Shown piece by piece: positions 1 through 8,872 of a stretch of 64,000 nt of DNA. Origin of the DNA: K23-9 sp964460665 (lineage in GTDB: Bacteria > Planctomycetota > Planctomycetia > Pirellulales > Pirellulaceae); the NCBI GenBank assembly GCA_964460665.1, contig CAYWSL010000007.1:8510-72509 (forward strand), read 5' to 3'. Each line of letters starts with the position of its first letter. Within the stretch, counting starts at the first letter, position 1. The position numbers and the translations under genes are program-made. A model generated the notes under the pieces. It did no database searches. It was not told the DNA's origin and saw nothing but the letters and a program-made list of their open reading frames with translations.

Positions 1-564
1 GAACGTCAATGTCGCTTTGTTGATCAAGTCGGCCGAGTAAGTTTTTTCGTCCAGCTCGATGCGTTCTCCGTTCTTCCACAGGTGCGTTGGGTAGTAGTTG
101 TGCGCCTGTCGCTGGCAGTTGTATCCGTAGAACAAATCAAAGTGCTCGGCCGGGTCGCTGGGTGAACCCGGTGCTCCCAACCCCCATTTGCCGAAGGCAC
201 CGGTCGTGTAGCCCGCTTGTTTTAGCAATCGTGGAATCGTGACGATGTCAGCAGGCATCGCTGCTTGGCCTTCGGGCTGAACTTCGCGATTGCCGCGAAC
301 GTAGGTGTGGCCGGTGTGCAGTCCGGTCATCAGCGAACAGCGTGTCGGCGCGCAAACCGTGCTGCCGCTGTAGTGATCGGTGAACTTCATGCCCTCGGCG
401 GCTAAGCGATCGATGTTGGGCGTCTTGAATTTTTGCTGTCCGTAGCAAGATAGATCGCCGTAGCCGGCGTCATCCAACAAGATGTAGATGATATTGGGCT
501 TGGCGGCTTGTAGGCAGGACGCACCGGCAAGAAAGAAAAACACAACGAACAGGTTTCGGATCAT
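1..564 (-). CDS. Secreted sulfatase, N-terminal part (3' end beyond window)
   Basis: The first 188 codons of a type I (formylglycine) sulfatase run off the left edge of the window. The start is the ATG at 562-564, followed by a hydrophobic signal peptide (about residues 1-20). Next come the metal-binding Asp pair in ILLDDAGYGD (residues 31-32) and the signature C71-A-P-T-R75, whose Cys is converted to formylglycine in this family. A downstream GKWGLG motif is also normal for the family. The enzyme probably hydrolyses sulfate esters, perhaps of algal polysaccharides, outside the cytoplasm; the substrate cannot be told from this part. Planctomycetes carry many such genes. No other gene lies between this one and the leftward operon ending at 953. 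Confidence 0.93.
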   Translation of the reverse strand, partial: MIRNLFVVFFFLAGASCLQAAKPNIIYILLDDAGYGDLSCYGQQKFKTPNIDRLAAEGMKFTDHYSGSTVCAPTRCSLMTGLHTGHTYVRGNREVQPEGQAAMPADIVTIPRLLKQAGYTTGAFGKWGLGAPGSPSDPAEHFDLFYGYNCQRQAHNYYPTHLWKNGERIELDEKTYSADLINKATLTF

Positions 565-952
565 CAAATGTCTCTCGAGATCATGCAGGGAATGGGAGCC
601 ACAAAATTGTAGTCCAAGCGAGGCATCTGCGAAGCCGTCTTTGAAGTATTGGGGCGCTAATTGCGTGCCAAACGATCTAGGTATAAATCAGGGCGGGCCT
701 AGCTAGGCGGTCGGATTTAGAATTTCCCCTTTGAGATGTCTGATTGCACCGGACTGTTTCAATTGATTCAAAGCCCAGGAGGAAATTTTATCCAAATTCT
801 GCTGATATCTTGGAGGCCGCGCGGAGCATGGTCAAAAGGGCCTCTGTTGCGCAAAGAGAAAACATAGGCCAGGTCAAAAATAGGCCAGGTTCTTGCCTAC
901 GGCTGGCTGCAAACACGCAGGAACCGACCGCGGAACGCTGGGTCACAGTCTT
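565..952. other. Intergenic stretch with a short direct repeat
   Basis: No gene that I trust lies here. Open frames in this stretch lack family features and a ribosome site. An 11-bp direct repeat (ATAGGCCAGGT) occurs at 864-874 and 880-890, a 16-bp period. The rightmost part is the 3' flank of the leftward operon, and the leftmost part should hold the promoter of the sulfatase. Confidence 0.5.
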
Positions 953-2008
953 TTATTGGGCTGCTGAGCGGCTGCCTTGGGGACCTCCGCTGATCGGGCG
1001 GCCCGTTGGAAGTGGACGTGCTGCGGTTGCGAAACCTCTTGCGTACAGGTGCTCTTTTAAACGACGAAACGAATTGAAGCTGTCCGGATAAACCCAGACC
1101 GTGATCGTCGTTGCTCCTGGTTGGCGACCGGCTAATTCGACGTCCAGAGTCTGACTGTTGGTCAGTGCGTGGTCGATCGGCTCGCCATACGGTTCGCTAA
1201 GCGGTTCCACTTGCATCCGCACCAGCTGAATCCGAGTACCTGGTCCGACACTGGATCCGCTGCGAAGGAGTTCCTTGCGTTTGTCCATGATGTACCTGGC
1301 CACGTACCCTTTGACTGGCCCGACGGCGGCATCCATTCGGCCTTCGCGAGGCCCCGAAGCGACGCGTTGGAAATCTTCGCGGATCTCCTTCACCAAACGA
1401 TCAATCGGAACGATCGAAAGTCGATTGTCTTTCAAGCGAAAGTGAATTTCTTCGCCGAACACGGTTTTCGCCATCGGCGTTGGTAAGTGCTCCACAGCGA
1501 CGACGGGGACATCCTGATTCTCCAGTCGCTTGCGTTCGCTCTCCAAGTTTGCAAGCTGTGACTTCAGGTGTTCGACTTCGGTTTGGCGCTTCGCTGCTTC
1601 AGCGGTTTGCTGATCCAGTTCCTTTTGCTTTTCGGACCAGATCTCTTTGGCGTTTGCCAATAGATCCAGTAGAACGCCTCGCTGCCGTTGCCGCGTTTTC
1701 AGATCAGCTTCCATCTGCTTGATCTTCGCTTCGAAGCGATCCGAGTCGGCTTGGGCGGCGCGGGCTCGAGCGACTTGTGTGTTCAATTGTTGTAGCTGAT
1801 CGGAAGTCGCATACTTGGGCGATTCTGAAACCACTTCTGCGACTTCTGGTTCCTCGGACTGCTGATCACGCACGCGTTCGATCACAGCTTGTGACTGTGT
1901 TCCTAAAACGACCACTAAGATGATCAGAATTCCGACCAGGTTGGCGACGATGTCCAAGAAGGAATCGTGCCCCATGTCCATTGTGGATCGATTGCGACGG
2001 CCGCTCAT
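953..2008 (-). CDS. TolR/ExbD-like membrane protein with coiled coil
   Basis: A 351-residue protein and the last gene of a three-gene leftward operon; its ATG overlaps the previous stop by 4 bp. It has a short cytoplasmic N-terminus (MSGRR, as in its upstream partner) and one transmembrane helix at about residues 18-37 with an Asp at its start (D19), placed like the proton-relay Asp of ExbD/TolR. A charged coiled coil follows (about 60-165). The C-terminal region has two conserved stretches, a strand near HFRLKDNRLSIV (189-200) and TITVWVYPDSFNSFRRLKEH (301-320). These resemble the two ends of the ExbD periplasmic domain and recur in the neighbour. By analogy it would be the rod of an ExbB-type motor; that role is inferred from layout and topology. 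Confidence 0.7.
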   Translation of the reverse strand: MSGRRNRSTMDMGHDSFLDIVANLVGILIILVVVLGTQSQAVIERVRDQQSEEPEVAEVVSESPKYATSDQLQQLNTQVARARAAQADSDRFEAKIKQMEADLKTRQRQRGVLLDLLANAKEIWSEKQKELDQQTAEAAKRQTEVEHLKSQLANLESERKRLENQDVPVVAVEHLPTPMAKTVFGEEIHFRLKDNRLSIVPIDRLVKEIREDFQRVASGPREGRMDAAVGPVKGYVARYIMDKRKELLRSGSSVGPGTRIQLVRMQVEPLSEPYGEPIDHALTNSQTLDVELAGRQPGATTITVWVYPDSFNSFRRLKEHLYARGFATAARPLPTGRPISGGPQGSRSAAQ

Positions 2009-4257
2009 TGACTGCGTCTCCCTTCGACATCAACACCGCTGCCGGACAACAATTGCCGCAGCTGGTAGAACCGCTGTTCGCCGCCAGGCTTCACATCGAT
2101 GCTTAGCAGCGGCTGCCAACGACCACCAGGAATCGCGGCTCCCCAACGCTCGATGCGGTCGCGAACGGCGCTGGCTAATTCCAGCGAAGCGCGGTTCATG
2201 TTGGAATCGGCGAGCCCAAAAATTTCGGTCGGGCCGCCACGTGCTGCTGCCACCAACACCAATCGGTTGGGGTAGCACTCGACACGAATCGTTCGCACGA
2301 TCGCGTTGCCTTTGGAGGAACGAATTTCGCGCGGCAACGCCCAGTCGGCGCCTTCGCGTTGTGCGATTTCACGGGTGGCCGATAGGTTTTGCGGCGCGGT
2401 TCGTGGCGGTGGTGAACCAGAAGCTTGCTGCGGTTGGCCGGCTTGTTGTGAATTGGACGGAGTCGTCGCGCGGTGAGTGCTGCCGGTGCGACCATCGCTA
2501 CCAGACGGGTTGCTGGGTGACTGGCTACTGGAAGATTGGCTACTGTTAAGGCTACTGGGCGACTGACTGTAGGCCTGAGCAGAAGACTGATTACCTGCTT
2601 GGCTACCGGGTGAAGTCAGCTGCATTCCTGCCGGACTTTCGTTGCTAGTGTCACCCGCGTAAGCATACGGATTGCTTTGCGCACTGAATGTGTTGTCACG
2701 CGGAATGTTGGGACTGAGGTATTGATTTGTTTTGGTTTTGTCTGCGCCACTGGCGGTTGCATCAGCATTGGTTTGTGACTGAGAACGGTTGGGGTGACCG
2801 GATGAACCAGTACCTTGCTGCTTGGCGAATGCAGCGGTCCCGTCGAAGTCGCCGAATTGTTGTGAAGTGGCTTGCGTGGACTGGTTGGCTGGTGATTGTC
2901 CAGCTGCCGACTGCGACCCCGTGTACTGTTGCGACCCTGTGTGCTGTGTCGTATCACCAGCGTGATAGGGATTGTCAGTCAACTCGCCGACGGATGCTAC
3001 CGATTCACCGTTGCGCTGCAACTCTTGAGTGGCTTCGCGGATCTGTTGATCCAGTTTTCGTGCCGCATCGGCGCCTGTTCCCGATCCGTAGCCGCTCGAG
3101 TTGTAACTACCAGATCCGTAGCCACTGCTGCCGTATCCGCCGCCGGAGTAACCCGAGTACTGACCTGTTCGTCGGGACCCTGCCCCGAATCCTTCGCGGT
3201 GATCACTAAACCCGCTCGCTCGGCCGCTGCGATCCATTGCGGCGGCGGACAAACGCGGGAACTCGCGACGTCCAGCGATGGCGCCCGCCATTGACTGCGC
3301 AGCTCGTGTTGCCAGCGCGTTCATTCCGTGTTGCTTGATCACCGCCGCACGAATGGCTTCGTTCAACTGAACTGCCAATTGAGCGTCGGGATCGGCATAG
3401 GCCAGCTTGGTATCCGCTGGGACCAATTCGTATCCGTATTGATCGTCCCAGTCTTGCATCGCCGTTCGAGCGGCGGCGTAGGTTTCGATTCCATCTGGCC
3501 GCACGACTAGCAACGGATAGGGTGCGATCACATCGCCGTAGTTCTGCATCGCGTGATAACGGACGACGCGAAGCGCTGCATCGAGTGGATTCGCTTGTTC
3601 CACGGATTCTTCCAGCTGCCCGATCGTGATCTTGGCGCCTTCGGGCCAAACCGTCAGCCCTTGGGCGGTGCATTCCAAATAGATCGGCCGCCGATCGGTA
3701 CCGTTGGGGCCTTTGTGAGGAATGATGGCGATGCGCGGCGTCTGACGGTCGGAGTCGCCTTTCAGCTGGGTGATCGCCTCGGCTTCTGCCGCCAAGGTAC
3801 GACGCAATGAATCCAATTCGTGCGTATCGGTTGGTGACGCTTCAATTTCGCCGGTCGCCAGCTGAGCTTCGCGTTTGAGTCGTTCCAGTTCTTCTTGAAT
3901 TCGCTTCATGTGAGCTTCGACCTGTGTCATTGCATCGCGTCGTCGCTCGATGTCTGCCGTTTGTTCTTCGCGAATCGAAACTAACTGCTCGACGCGGAAC
4001 TCTCCCTCGTCCAACAGCGTTTGCGCTTCTACTTGAGTCAGCTGTGGCTGCGATGATTCCGGCGGTGTGGGCGGCGGATCGATCGATTGCGCCGCCTGTT
4101 TAGCGGCCGCTGCATTTTCAGCATCCGCAACGGCAGCATCAGCCGCTTCTTGGGCGACCAAGGCCAGCAACAGAATCAGTGTTCCCAATGTGCAAACGAG
4201 GACTGCCAAAAACGGGAACAGCGATGGCGAGAGTCCTTTGCGGCGACGCCCACTCAT
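2005..4257 (-). CDS. Large TolR/ExbD-like protein with Gly/Ser/Gln-rich linker
   Basis: A 750-residue protein, middle gene of the leftward operon, with 4-bp overlaps on both sides. One N-terminal transmembrane helix (about 13-36) is followed by an Ala/Glu/Arg-rich coiled coil (about 75-168). A folded module spans about 175-280, with RPIYLECTAQGLTV near the start and YPLLVVRPDGIETY near residue 250. A long low-complexity linker is first Gly/Ser/Tyr-rich (about 365-400), then Gln/Ser/Thr-rich (to about 620). A second module occupies about 650-750, with RTIRVECYPNRLVLV from 655 and QPLLSIDVKPGGEQRF about 60 residues later. The two modules look like diverged copies of one domain, plausibly ExbD-like and periplasmic. 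I do not recognise a named family. It probably works with the ExbB-like channel encoded upstream. Confidence 0.65.
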   Translation of the reverse strand: MSGRRRKGLSPSLFPFLAVLVCTLGTLILLLALVAQEAADAAVADAENAAAAKQAAQSIDPPPTPPESSQPQLTQVEAQTLLDEGEFRVEQLVSIREEQTADIERRRDAMTQVEAHMKRIQEELERLKREAQLATGEIEASPTDTHELDSLRRTLAAEAEAITQLKGDSDRQTPRIAIIPHKGPNGTDRRPIYLECTAQGLTVWPEGAKITIGQLEESVEQANPLDAALRVVRYHAMQNYGDVIAPYPLLVVRPDGIETYAAARTAMQDWDDQYGYELVPADTKLAYADPDAQLAVQLNEAIRAAVIKQHGMNALATRAAQSMAGAIAGRREFPRLSAAAMDRSGRASGFSDHREGFGAGSRRTGQYSGYSGGGYGSSGYGSGSYNSSGYGSGTGADAARKLDQQIREATQELQRNGESVASVGELTDNPYHAGDTTQHTGSQQYTGSQSAAGQSPANQSTQATSQQFGDFDGTAAFAKQQGTGSSGHPNRSQSQTNADATASGADKTKTNQYLSPNIPRDNTFSAQSNPYAYAGDTSNESPAGMQLTSPGSQAGNQSSAQAYSQSPSSLNSSQSSSSQSPSNPSGSDGRTGSTHRATTPSNSQQAGQPQQASGSPPPRTAPQNLSATREIAQREGADWALPREIRSSKGNAIVRTIRVECYPNRLVLVAAARGGPTEIFGLADSNMNRASLELASAVRDRIERWGAAIPGGRWQPLLSIDVKPGGEQRFYQLRQLLSGSGVDVEGRRSQ

Positions 4258-5723
4258 GCAGCACGCCTGATCGGATTCGAATCGGGAATGCGATCCGAAA
4301 GCAGCTCGACTGCTCGGGCCAACGTTCGCATGGCGTCGGTCATTCCGTCACCAGCAGCAGCGTTCACGCTGTCGCTGACGATGCGGTTGGTCGAATCGAG
4401 TCGCTGTAAGTTCGCGTCCAAGGCTTGCTGAAGCGTCAAAATGGACTTGGTTTGATCGGTCGTGCTGACGACTTGCTGGCACTGCTTGATCATCTTCTGA
4501 TGATGCGATGCCAAGGAAGCAGCGTTCACAGCCATCGTCTCGGTCCAGACTTTGCTCTGTTTGTCGGCCGTCTTGGTACTGGCGAGCGCGGATTCCGCGA
4601 TGACTGTCGCGTGCGTGCGCAGTGCGGGTGCCAACGTCTGCTCGAACGCTTCGCTGATTCGGTCAGCGTTTTCTGTTTGGACGGTTTGCCAGTGCGAATG
4701 AGCTTCGTCGATGGTTGATCGCCACAATTCGGCTTGAGCAACCAACGACTCAGCGACGGCCGCTTTGATGCCCGCACAAAGATCCGCGATCAGTGCGACT
4801 TGGTTGTCATCGGTTTCGTTGCTAGGCAGGTGCGCTGAAACTAGGTGCCCGACGCGATGATCGATCGCGGCAAGCAAACGTTGTTCACCTTGTTCGATCG
4901 GAAACTGAATGAAGATCGCAAGGACGGAAAGCACGAGTCCGATCGCGGTCGTATCAAAGGCCACGTACAAACCGCTTTTCAAATTGTCGACGGCCGCCGT
5001 TCCGTTGGAAAAGTCCAGGCCGCCAAGTGTTTGCGTGATTCCGATCACTGTCCCAAGGAATCCCAACATGGGAATCGCCCAAACAATAATCCGGACCAGT
5101 CCCAAAGAATCGTGTGCGGTGTCAGCATCGCGCCCTGAGATCTCGCGCAGGTCATCGGCAAGATGCTTACTGGTTCCACGTTGCGATTGGCGTGTTAGTA
5201 GTTCTTCTAAACGGCGCACCAGCTGGCTGCCGCGCTTATCATTTGTTAGACCCGATAGTTTTGCCAGCCAACGTTTGGCGACAAAACCTGCGTGGTGTTC
5301 GCCCAACCAATCATCACCAGGCGATTCGGTATCGTCATCCCACTGCGAACTTCCGCTCGGGACAAGTTCTTTGTCGCTGATCGTGTGCAGGTAGATCCAC
5401 TGTTGATTGTTGCGCCACCACTTGACTGCCAAGATCGCGATGGCGATCCAAAACAGAACGGTCGCGGCAATCGCGATCGGGTGTCCCAAGAAATATCGCT
5501 GAAGTGGCCCCCACGAGATCGTGGAGATTATCGCGTAAAAGGCAGCAGCCACCACAACGCCCACAAGCAGTGGAAAGAAGCCCATCGACGTGTTCGCCGC
5601 CGGAAGTCTTTCGCCGGTCGCTTGCTTAGATCGTGTCATATGGGTCCGCGTTGAGCCAGAAAGTTCGCTCACCGTGTTTACCTTTGCTGCTGTGAACCAA
5701 GTCGAGTCGTTCCGCCGCGACAT
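4254..5723 (-). CDS. MotA/TolQ/ExbB-type proton channel family protein
   Basis: A 489-residue membrane protein, first gene of the leftward operon. Two N-terminal membrane segments (about 50-68 and 78-100) are followed by a cytoplasmic region. The MotA/TolQ/ExbB core is then seen at about 205-290, with motif PMLGFLGTVIGITQTLGGL and a second helix LYVAFDTTAIGLVLSVLAIF; the conserved Thr and Gly pattern is typical of the channel. A long helical C-terminal tail (about 300-480) probably forms a coiled coil. The start at 5723 is supported by AGAGGT eight bases upstream. It is coupled by 4-bp overlap to two TolR/ExbD-like genes, so the three likely form one energised envelope complex. The driven process is unknown; no receptor gene lies next to it. 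Confidence 0.82.
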   Translation of the reverse strand: MSRRNDSTWFTAAKVNTVSELSGSTRTHMTRSKQATGERLPAANTSMGFFPLLVGVVVAAAFYAIISTISWGPLQRYFLGHPIAIAATVLFWIAIAILAVKWWRNNQQWIYLHTISDKELVPSGSSQWDDDTESPGDDWLGEHHAGFVAKRWLAKLSGLTNDKRGSQLVRRLEELLTRQSQRGTSKHLADDLREISGRDADTAHDSLGLVRIIVWAIPMLGFLGTVIGITQTLGGLDFSNGTAAVDNLKSGLYVAFDTTAIGLVLSVLAIFIQFPIEQGEQRLLAAIDHRVGHLVSAHLPSNETDDNQVALIADLCAGIKAAVAESLVAQAELWRSTIDEAHSHWQTVQTENADRISEAFEQTLAPALRTHATVIAESALASTKTADKQSKVWTETMAVNAASLASHHQKMIKQCQQVVSTTDQTKSILTLQQALDANLQRLDSTNRIVSDSVNAAAGDGMTDAMRTLARAVELLSDRIPDSNPIRRAA

Positions 5724-5948
5724 AGCGACAGACCTCTAATCGGATCGACCGGCAAGACCCGCGAACTTGACCCAATCGTCAAAAATTGCCAGGCGAAGAT
5801 TGGCCAATGCAAGCAAGCGGCGGCCGCTTCTTGGCTTGCGGCACGGATGCTTGGCTGAATACGATCTGAATCAGCGGTTTGGCGGCCAGACGCGGAGTGA
5901 CGTGGCCGCTTTGTGTGTCCGATGGCAATGGCAATGGAGTCCAGATTG

Positions 5949-6461
5949 ATGACGAAGAAGCAAAACCAGGCGAGTTCATCCGCACCGTCGCACCAAATGA
6001 GTCCATTTCATTGGGTTTTGGCGACAATTTTCGCTGTGGGAGCCACGACCGCGATCAGCCAGCAGCCGGCCGTTCAGGCCCCCACTTCTACACCAAGCGT
6101 CCAATCGCCCAGCGGGTTTGGCCAGCCAATCCCCGGCCAAGGTGAACCTAGCAAGCCATCCCCCCAGCAGATAGCCGCAGCGGTCTTTCCCAATATGGGC
6201 TCTGGCTCGGGAAAAAACGGTCCTTCCACTCGTGTTGGTGCCGCAGGCGAGATCATCGGATTTACCGACTCTGACGGTTCGGGAAGTCAAACAATTACGC
6301 TAGTTCATACCGGCAAATCGTGGATGGCCGTGTATCATATTGATAGAGCGGGAACGATCCGACTGGTTAGTAGTCGACCTATTGATGCTGACTTTTCGTT
6401 GCAGTTGAACGCCACTTCTCCCCTGCCACGCGAAATCCGAGAGCTGACTGGGAAAAAGTGA
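5949..6461 (+). CDS. Small secreted protein of unknown function
   Basis: I chose the ATG at 5949, giving about 170 residues. The frame is open back to 5913, but those codons (several Met and Ala) are less likely to be the start. A hydrophobic segment near the N-terminus (VLATIFAVGATTAIS) looks like a signal peptide. A Pro/Gln/Ser-rich linker follows, then a compact C-terminal domain with strands around ITLVHTGKSWMAVYHID and a final REIRELTGKK. I do not recognise the family. It is divergent from the ExbB-like operon to the left and lies 110 bp before the HTH gene at 6572, so the two could share a transcript. Confidence 0.55.
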   Translation: MTKKQNQASSSAPSHQMSPFHWVLATIFAVGATTAISQQPAVQAPTSTPSVQSPSGFGQPIPGQGEPSKPSPQQIAAAVFPNMGSGSGKNGPSTRVGAAGEIIGFTDSDGSGSQTITLVHTGKSWMAVYHIDRAGTIRLVSSRPIDADFSLQLNATSPLPREIRELTGKK

Positions 6462-6525
6462 CTGGCGAAACATCGTCCAAGCTGCCCTCCTGGTCTACCC
6501 TATTCAACTTATTGATACCCCTAAG

Positions 6526-6549
6526 ACCCAAACTTTCCTCGTTTTGGGT
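6526..6549 (+). other. Hairpin ahead of the HTH gene
   Basis: ACCCAAA (6526-6532) pairs exactly with TTTGGGT (6543-6549) across a 10-base loop. It lies between the stop at 6461 and the start at 6572. There is no long T-run after it, so it may be a weak terminator, a leader hairpin or an operator. Confidence 0.35.
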
Positions 6550-6571
6550 TGACCTTCGGAGCTGATCACAG

Positions 6572-8404
6572 ATGCCTGAATACCTATCGCTCGAAGATGC
6601 TGCCAAGAAACTAGGTATCGCAACTGAGAAACTTGTCGACTTGCGCAGCCAAGGACAGATTCGCGGATTTCGCGACGGTGCCAGCTGGAAGTTTCCCGAA
6701 AATGAAATCGCGCGTCTGGCGGATGATCTGGGCGTTGATATCGGTGGCGCCGCTTCGGCAGCCATCGACGCTGTGGAAGATGGATTTGGATCAGGCATCT
6801 TGATCGACGAAGGTGACTTTGGTTCGGGTATCGGATCGGCAATCAGCCAAAGCAGTGGATCGATCATCGGCGGCGATGCAAAAGACAGCTCACCTGGTAG
6901 CGACCTGGGAATCGGTGGCGAGTCACCCAAGCCAGGTAGCTCTGGAGGCAGCGATGTGAACTTGGTCGCGGACCTTGGCGACGGAAGTGACGTTTCACTG
7001 GTTGCAAGCGACAGCAACCTGTCGATCGAAGATGAATTGGCAATTGATGACAGTGACCCGCTTCCGGAAATCGATTCCAAAGAATTGAAGTTAGAAGACC
7101 CCGCGATCTTGCACGACTCGGGCGACGAGATTGACTTGGGCCTTGTCGCTCAAGAGGGCAGCACCGGACCCGAAATCGACATCTCGGATGTGATGTCCGA
7201 AGAAGGCAGCACGGGCCCAACCGTGGATGGCTCGGTCAGCTCGATCGACATTGGAGCTGAACCTGAAGACGAACTCGCTGTTTCGCCAGAGAGCGATCTG
7301 AGCTTTACTGGCACACTGCCTGCTGAAGAGGACAGTGGTGATCTGCTTTTGGGCGACGAGGAAAGCAGTGGGATGGACGCGCTCGCTAGCGACATCATCG
7401 GCAGTGACATCATCGATTCAGATACAGGAGTGGCCGCTGGTGCCAGTAGCCTGGAATTGATGGATGAATTGGATGCCCCCAGTGGTGTTGGCCTACATGG
7501 TTCCTCTGGAGCCGACGTGCTAAGCGAGCTTGATTTGCTGAGTGCTGACAGTGGCGGAAGCGGCCTGATCTCGGGCGACAGTGCGAACCTGCTGGCGTCA
7601 TCCGGTTTAGGTAGCAGCCTGGGTGACGACGTGCTGGGCGGAATGGATGATGCATTGGCCGATGACGACGACTTGGTCATCGCCGATGATGACGATGACT
7701 TGGTCATTGATAGTTCGGGGACAGACATTTCGGTTGCTGGTGACAGTGGCATTAACTTGATGAGCCCATCGGACAGTGGTCTATCACTTGAGAGTGAACC
7801 ACTTGATCTGGCTGGCAGCAGCGTCTCCGCATTGGACCTAGGTGCCGAACTTGGCAGTGATCCGTCGGGAAGCTCTGTCGAAGCGGGAATCTCTGGCGAC
7901 AGCAGCGGTTCGATGGTCGACTTCCAAGCCGATGAAGAATTCCAACTCTCGCCATCGGGCGTTGGCCTTGAAGCCGACTTCGAGAGCGATTCGCAGGTCA
8001 TCGAAGTAGAAGATTCAGAAGCGATCGGCGAAGCGGTCGAATTCGCTGACGTCGAAGAAGCACCGATGGCCGAAGCGTTCGCGACGGACGATGGTGGTTT
8101 CGGCGAAGCAGAAGTCGTCGAAGCAGAAGCGGAACCCGTTGCAGCAGCTGGCGCAGTAGTCGCCACCGCTGGATTGGCAACGACCGCACGACGAACCACA
8201 GCGATCCCAACGCCCACCGGTTCAGTGGGCTACGAAGTCCCGTTCAGCTTGATGCAGTGCTTGGCACTGCTGTGCATTCTGAGCGTCCTGACCCTAGGCG
8301 GGATGCTGATGACCGACTTGGTTCGCAACATGTGGGCCTATGGCGACTCCAGTGCCCCGGTCAGTTCACTAACCAACGCCCTGATCGACCTGATGGGCTG
8401 GTAG
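6572..8404 (+). CDS. Membrane-anchored acidic protein with N-terminal excisionase-type HTH
   Basis: A 610-residue protein. Residues 1-55 form a MerR/excisionase-like helix-turn-helix (helix_turn_helix_17 style): LSLEDAAKKLGIATEKLVDL, then a wing with GQIRGFRDGASWKFPENEI. Residues about 60-540 are extremely rich in Asp, Glu, Ser and Gly, with runs such as DDDDLVIADDDDDLVID, and are probably disordered. One hydrophobic segment near the C-terminus (about 558-582) should anchor it in the membrane. A domain able to bind DNA at one end and a membrane helix at the other suggests a tethered regulator or chromosome tether. In related proteins the HTH fold is also used for other contacts, so function is open. 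The high Asp/Ser content creates a long open frame on the opposite strand, which I regard as an artefact. Confidence 0.75.
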   Translation: MPEYLSLEDAAKKLGIATEKLVDLRSQGQIRGFRDGASWKFPENEIARLADDLGVDIGGAASAAIDAVEDGFGSGILIDEGDFGSGIGSAISQSSGSIIGGDAKDSSPGSDLGIGGESPKPGSSGGSDVNLVADLGDGSDVSLVASDSNLSIEDELAIDDSDPLPEIDSKELKLEDPAILHDSGDEIDLGLVAQEGSTGPEIDISDVMSEEGSTGPTVDGSVSSIDIGAEPEDELAVSPESDLSFTGTLPAEEDSGDLLLGDEESSGMDALASDIIGSDIIDSDTGVAAGASSLELMDELDAPSGVGLHGSSGADVLSELDLLSADSGGSGLISGDSANLLASSGLGSSLGDDVLGGMDDALADDDDLVIADDDDDLVIDSSGTDISVAGDSGINLMSPSDSGLSLESEPLDLAGSSVSALDLGAELGSDPSGSSVEAGISGDSSGSMVDFQADEEFQLSPSGVGLEADFESDSQVIEVEDSEAIGEAVEFADVEEAPMAEAFATDDGGFGEAEVVEAEAEPVAAAGAVVATAGLATTARRTTAIPTPTGSVGYEVPFSLMQCLALLCILSVLTLGGMLMTDLVRNMWAYGDSSAPVSSLTNALIDLMGW

Positions 8405-8432
8405 GATCGGAATGTTTCGGTAGCAATCTTCG

Positions 8433-8454
8433 CGGCAGGGCGCGAGCCCTCCGG
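8433..8454 (+). repeat. REP-like palindrome, GGGC-GCGA-GCCC type
   Basis: CGGCAGGGCGCGAGCCCTCCGG contains the stem AGGGC/GCCCT around a GCGA loop. It begins 29 bp after the stop of the HTH gene. A copy identical at 21 of 22 bases lies at 61653-61674, also just past a stop codon, so this is a dispersed intergenic element rather than chance. Confidence 0.75.
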
Positions 8455-8627
8455 TGCTGGTGTTCCGGTGCTGGTGTTCCGGTGCTGGNNNNNNNNNNNN
8501 NNNNNNNNNNNNNNNNNNNNNNNNNNNNNNNNNNNNNNNNNNNNNNNNNNNNNNNNNNNNNNNNNNNNNNNNNNNNNNNNNNNNNNNNTCCGGTGCTGGT
8601 GTTCCGGTGCTGGTGTTCCGGTGCTGG
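8450..8627. repeat. 14-bp tandem repeat interrupted by a 100-N gap
   Basis: The unit TCCGGTGCTGGTGT is repeated about 2.8 times before the gap (8450-8488) and about three times after it (8589-8630). The 39 bp flanking the gap on each side are identical. The gap itself (8489-8588) is exactly 100 N, a placeholder, so true copy number is unknown. The unit is not a multiple of three and the stretch is intergenic. From 8631 to 8872 I see no gene; this part should contain the promoter of the lipoprotein gene at 8873. Confidence 0.85.
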
Positions 8628-8872
8628 CGTTTTGGCACCGACTGCGTTATCAGCCTGGCCTGCATGCCAACGTAGAACAAACCGGCCAATGGGCGGGATG
8701 CCATTGGTAGCATGCCTTTAACGCGACAAGCTGTCACACCGGGAATTCTCGGGTACTTCAGTCACCCAACTGACGTTTATAGTACAAGGACGGATTCGCG
8801 GCCCCACCTTGCGACACCAGTCGCTGCCACGGATACAGATTCGTCTCGTACGCTCGTTCAATATATCTGTCT

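Noticed and set aside
744..1091. A 115-codon plus-strand frame
   Set aside because: Atypical composition, no ribosome site, and it overlaps the end of the TolR-like gene.
7150..8217. A 355-codon frame on the minus strand
   Set aside because: It is the antisense of the Asp/Ser/Gly-rich part of the HTH protein; such composition keeps the opposite strand open. It has no family features.
8450..8627. CRISPR array
   Set aside because: Units are contiguous with no spacers; it is a minisatellite. The same holds at 31399 and 54936.
8257..8737. Open frames across the first N gap
   Set aside because: They read through placeholder Ns and a 14-bp repeat that cannot hold a frame.
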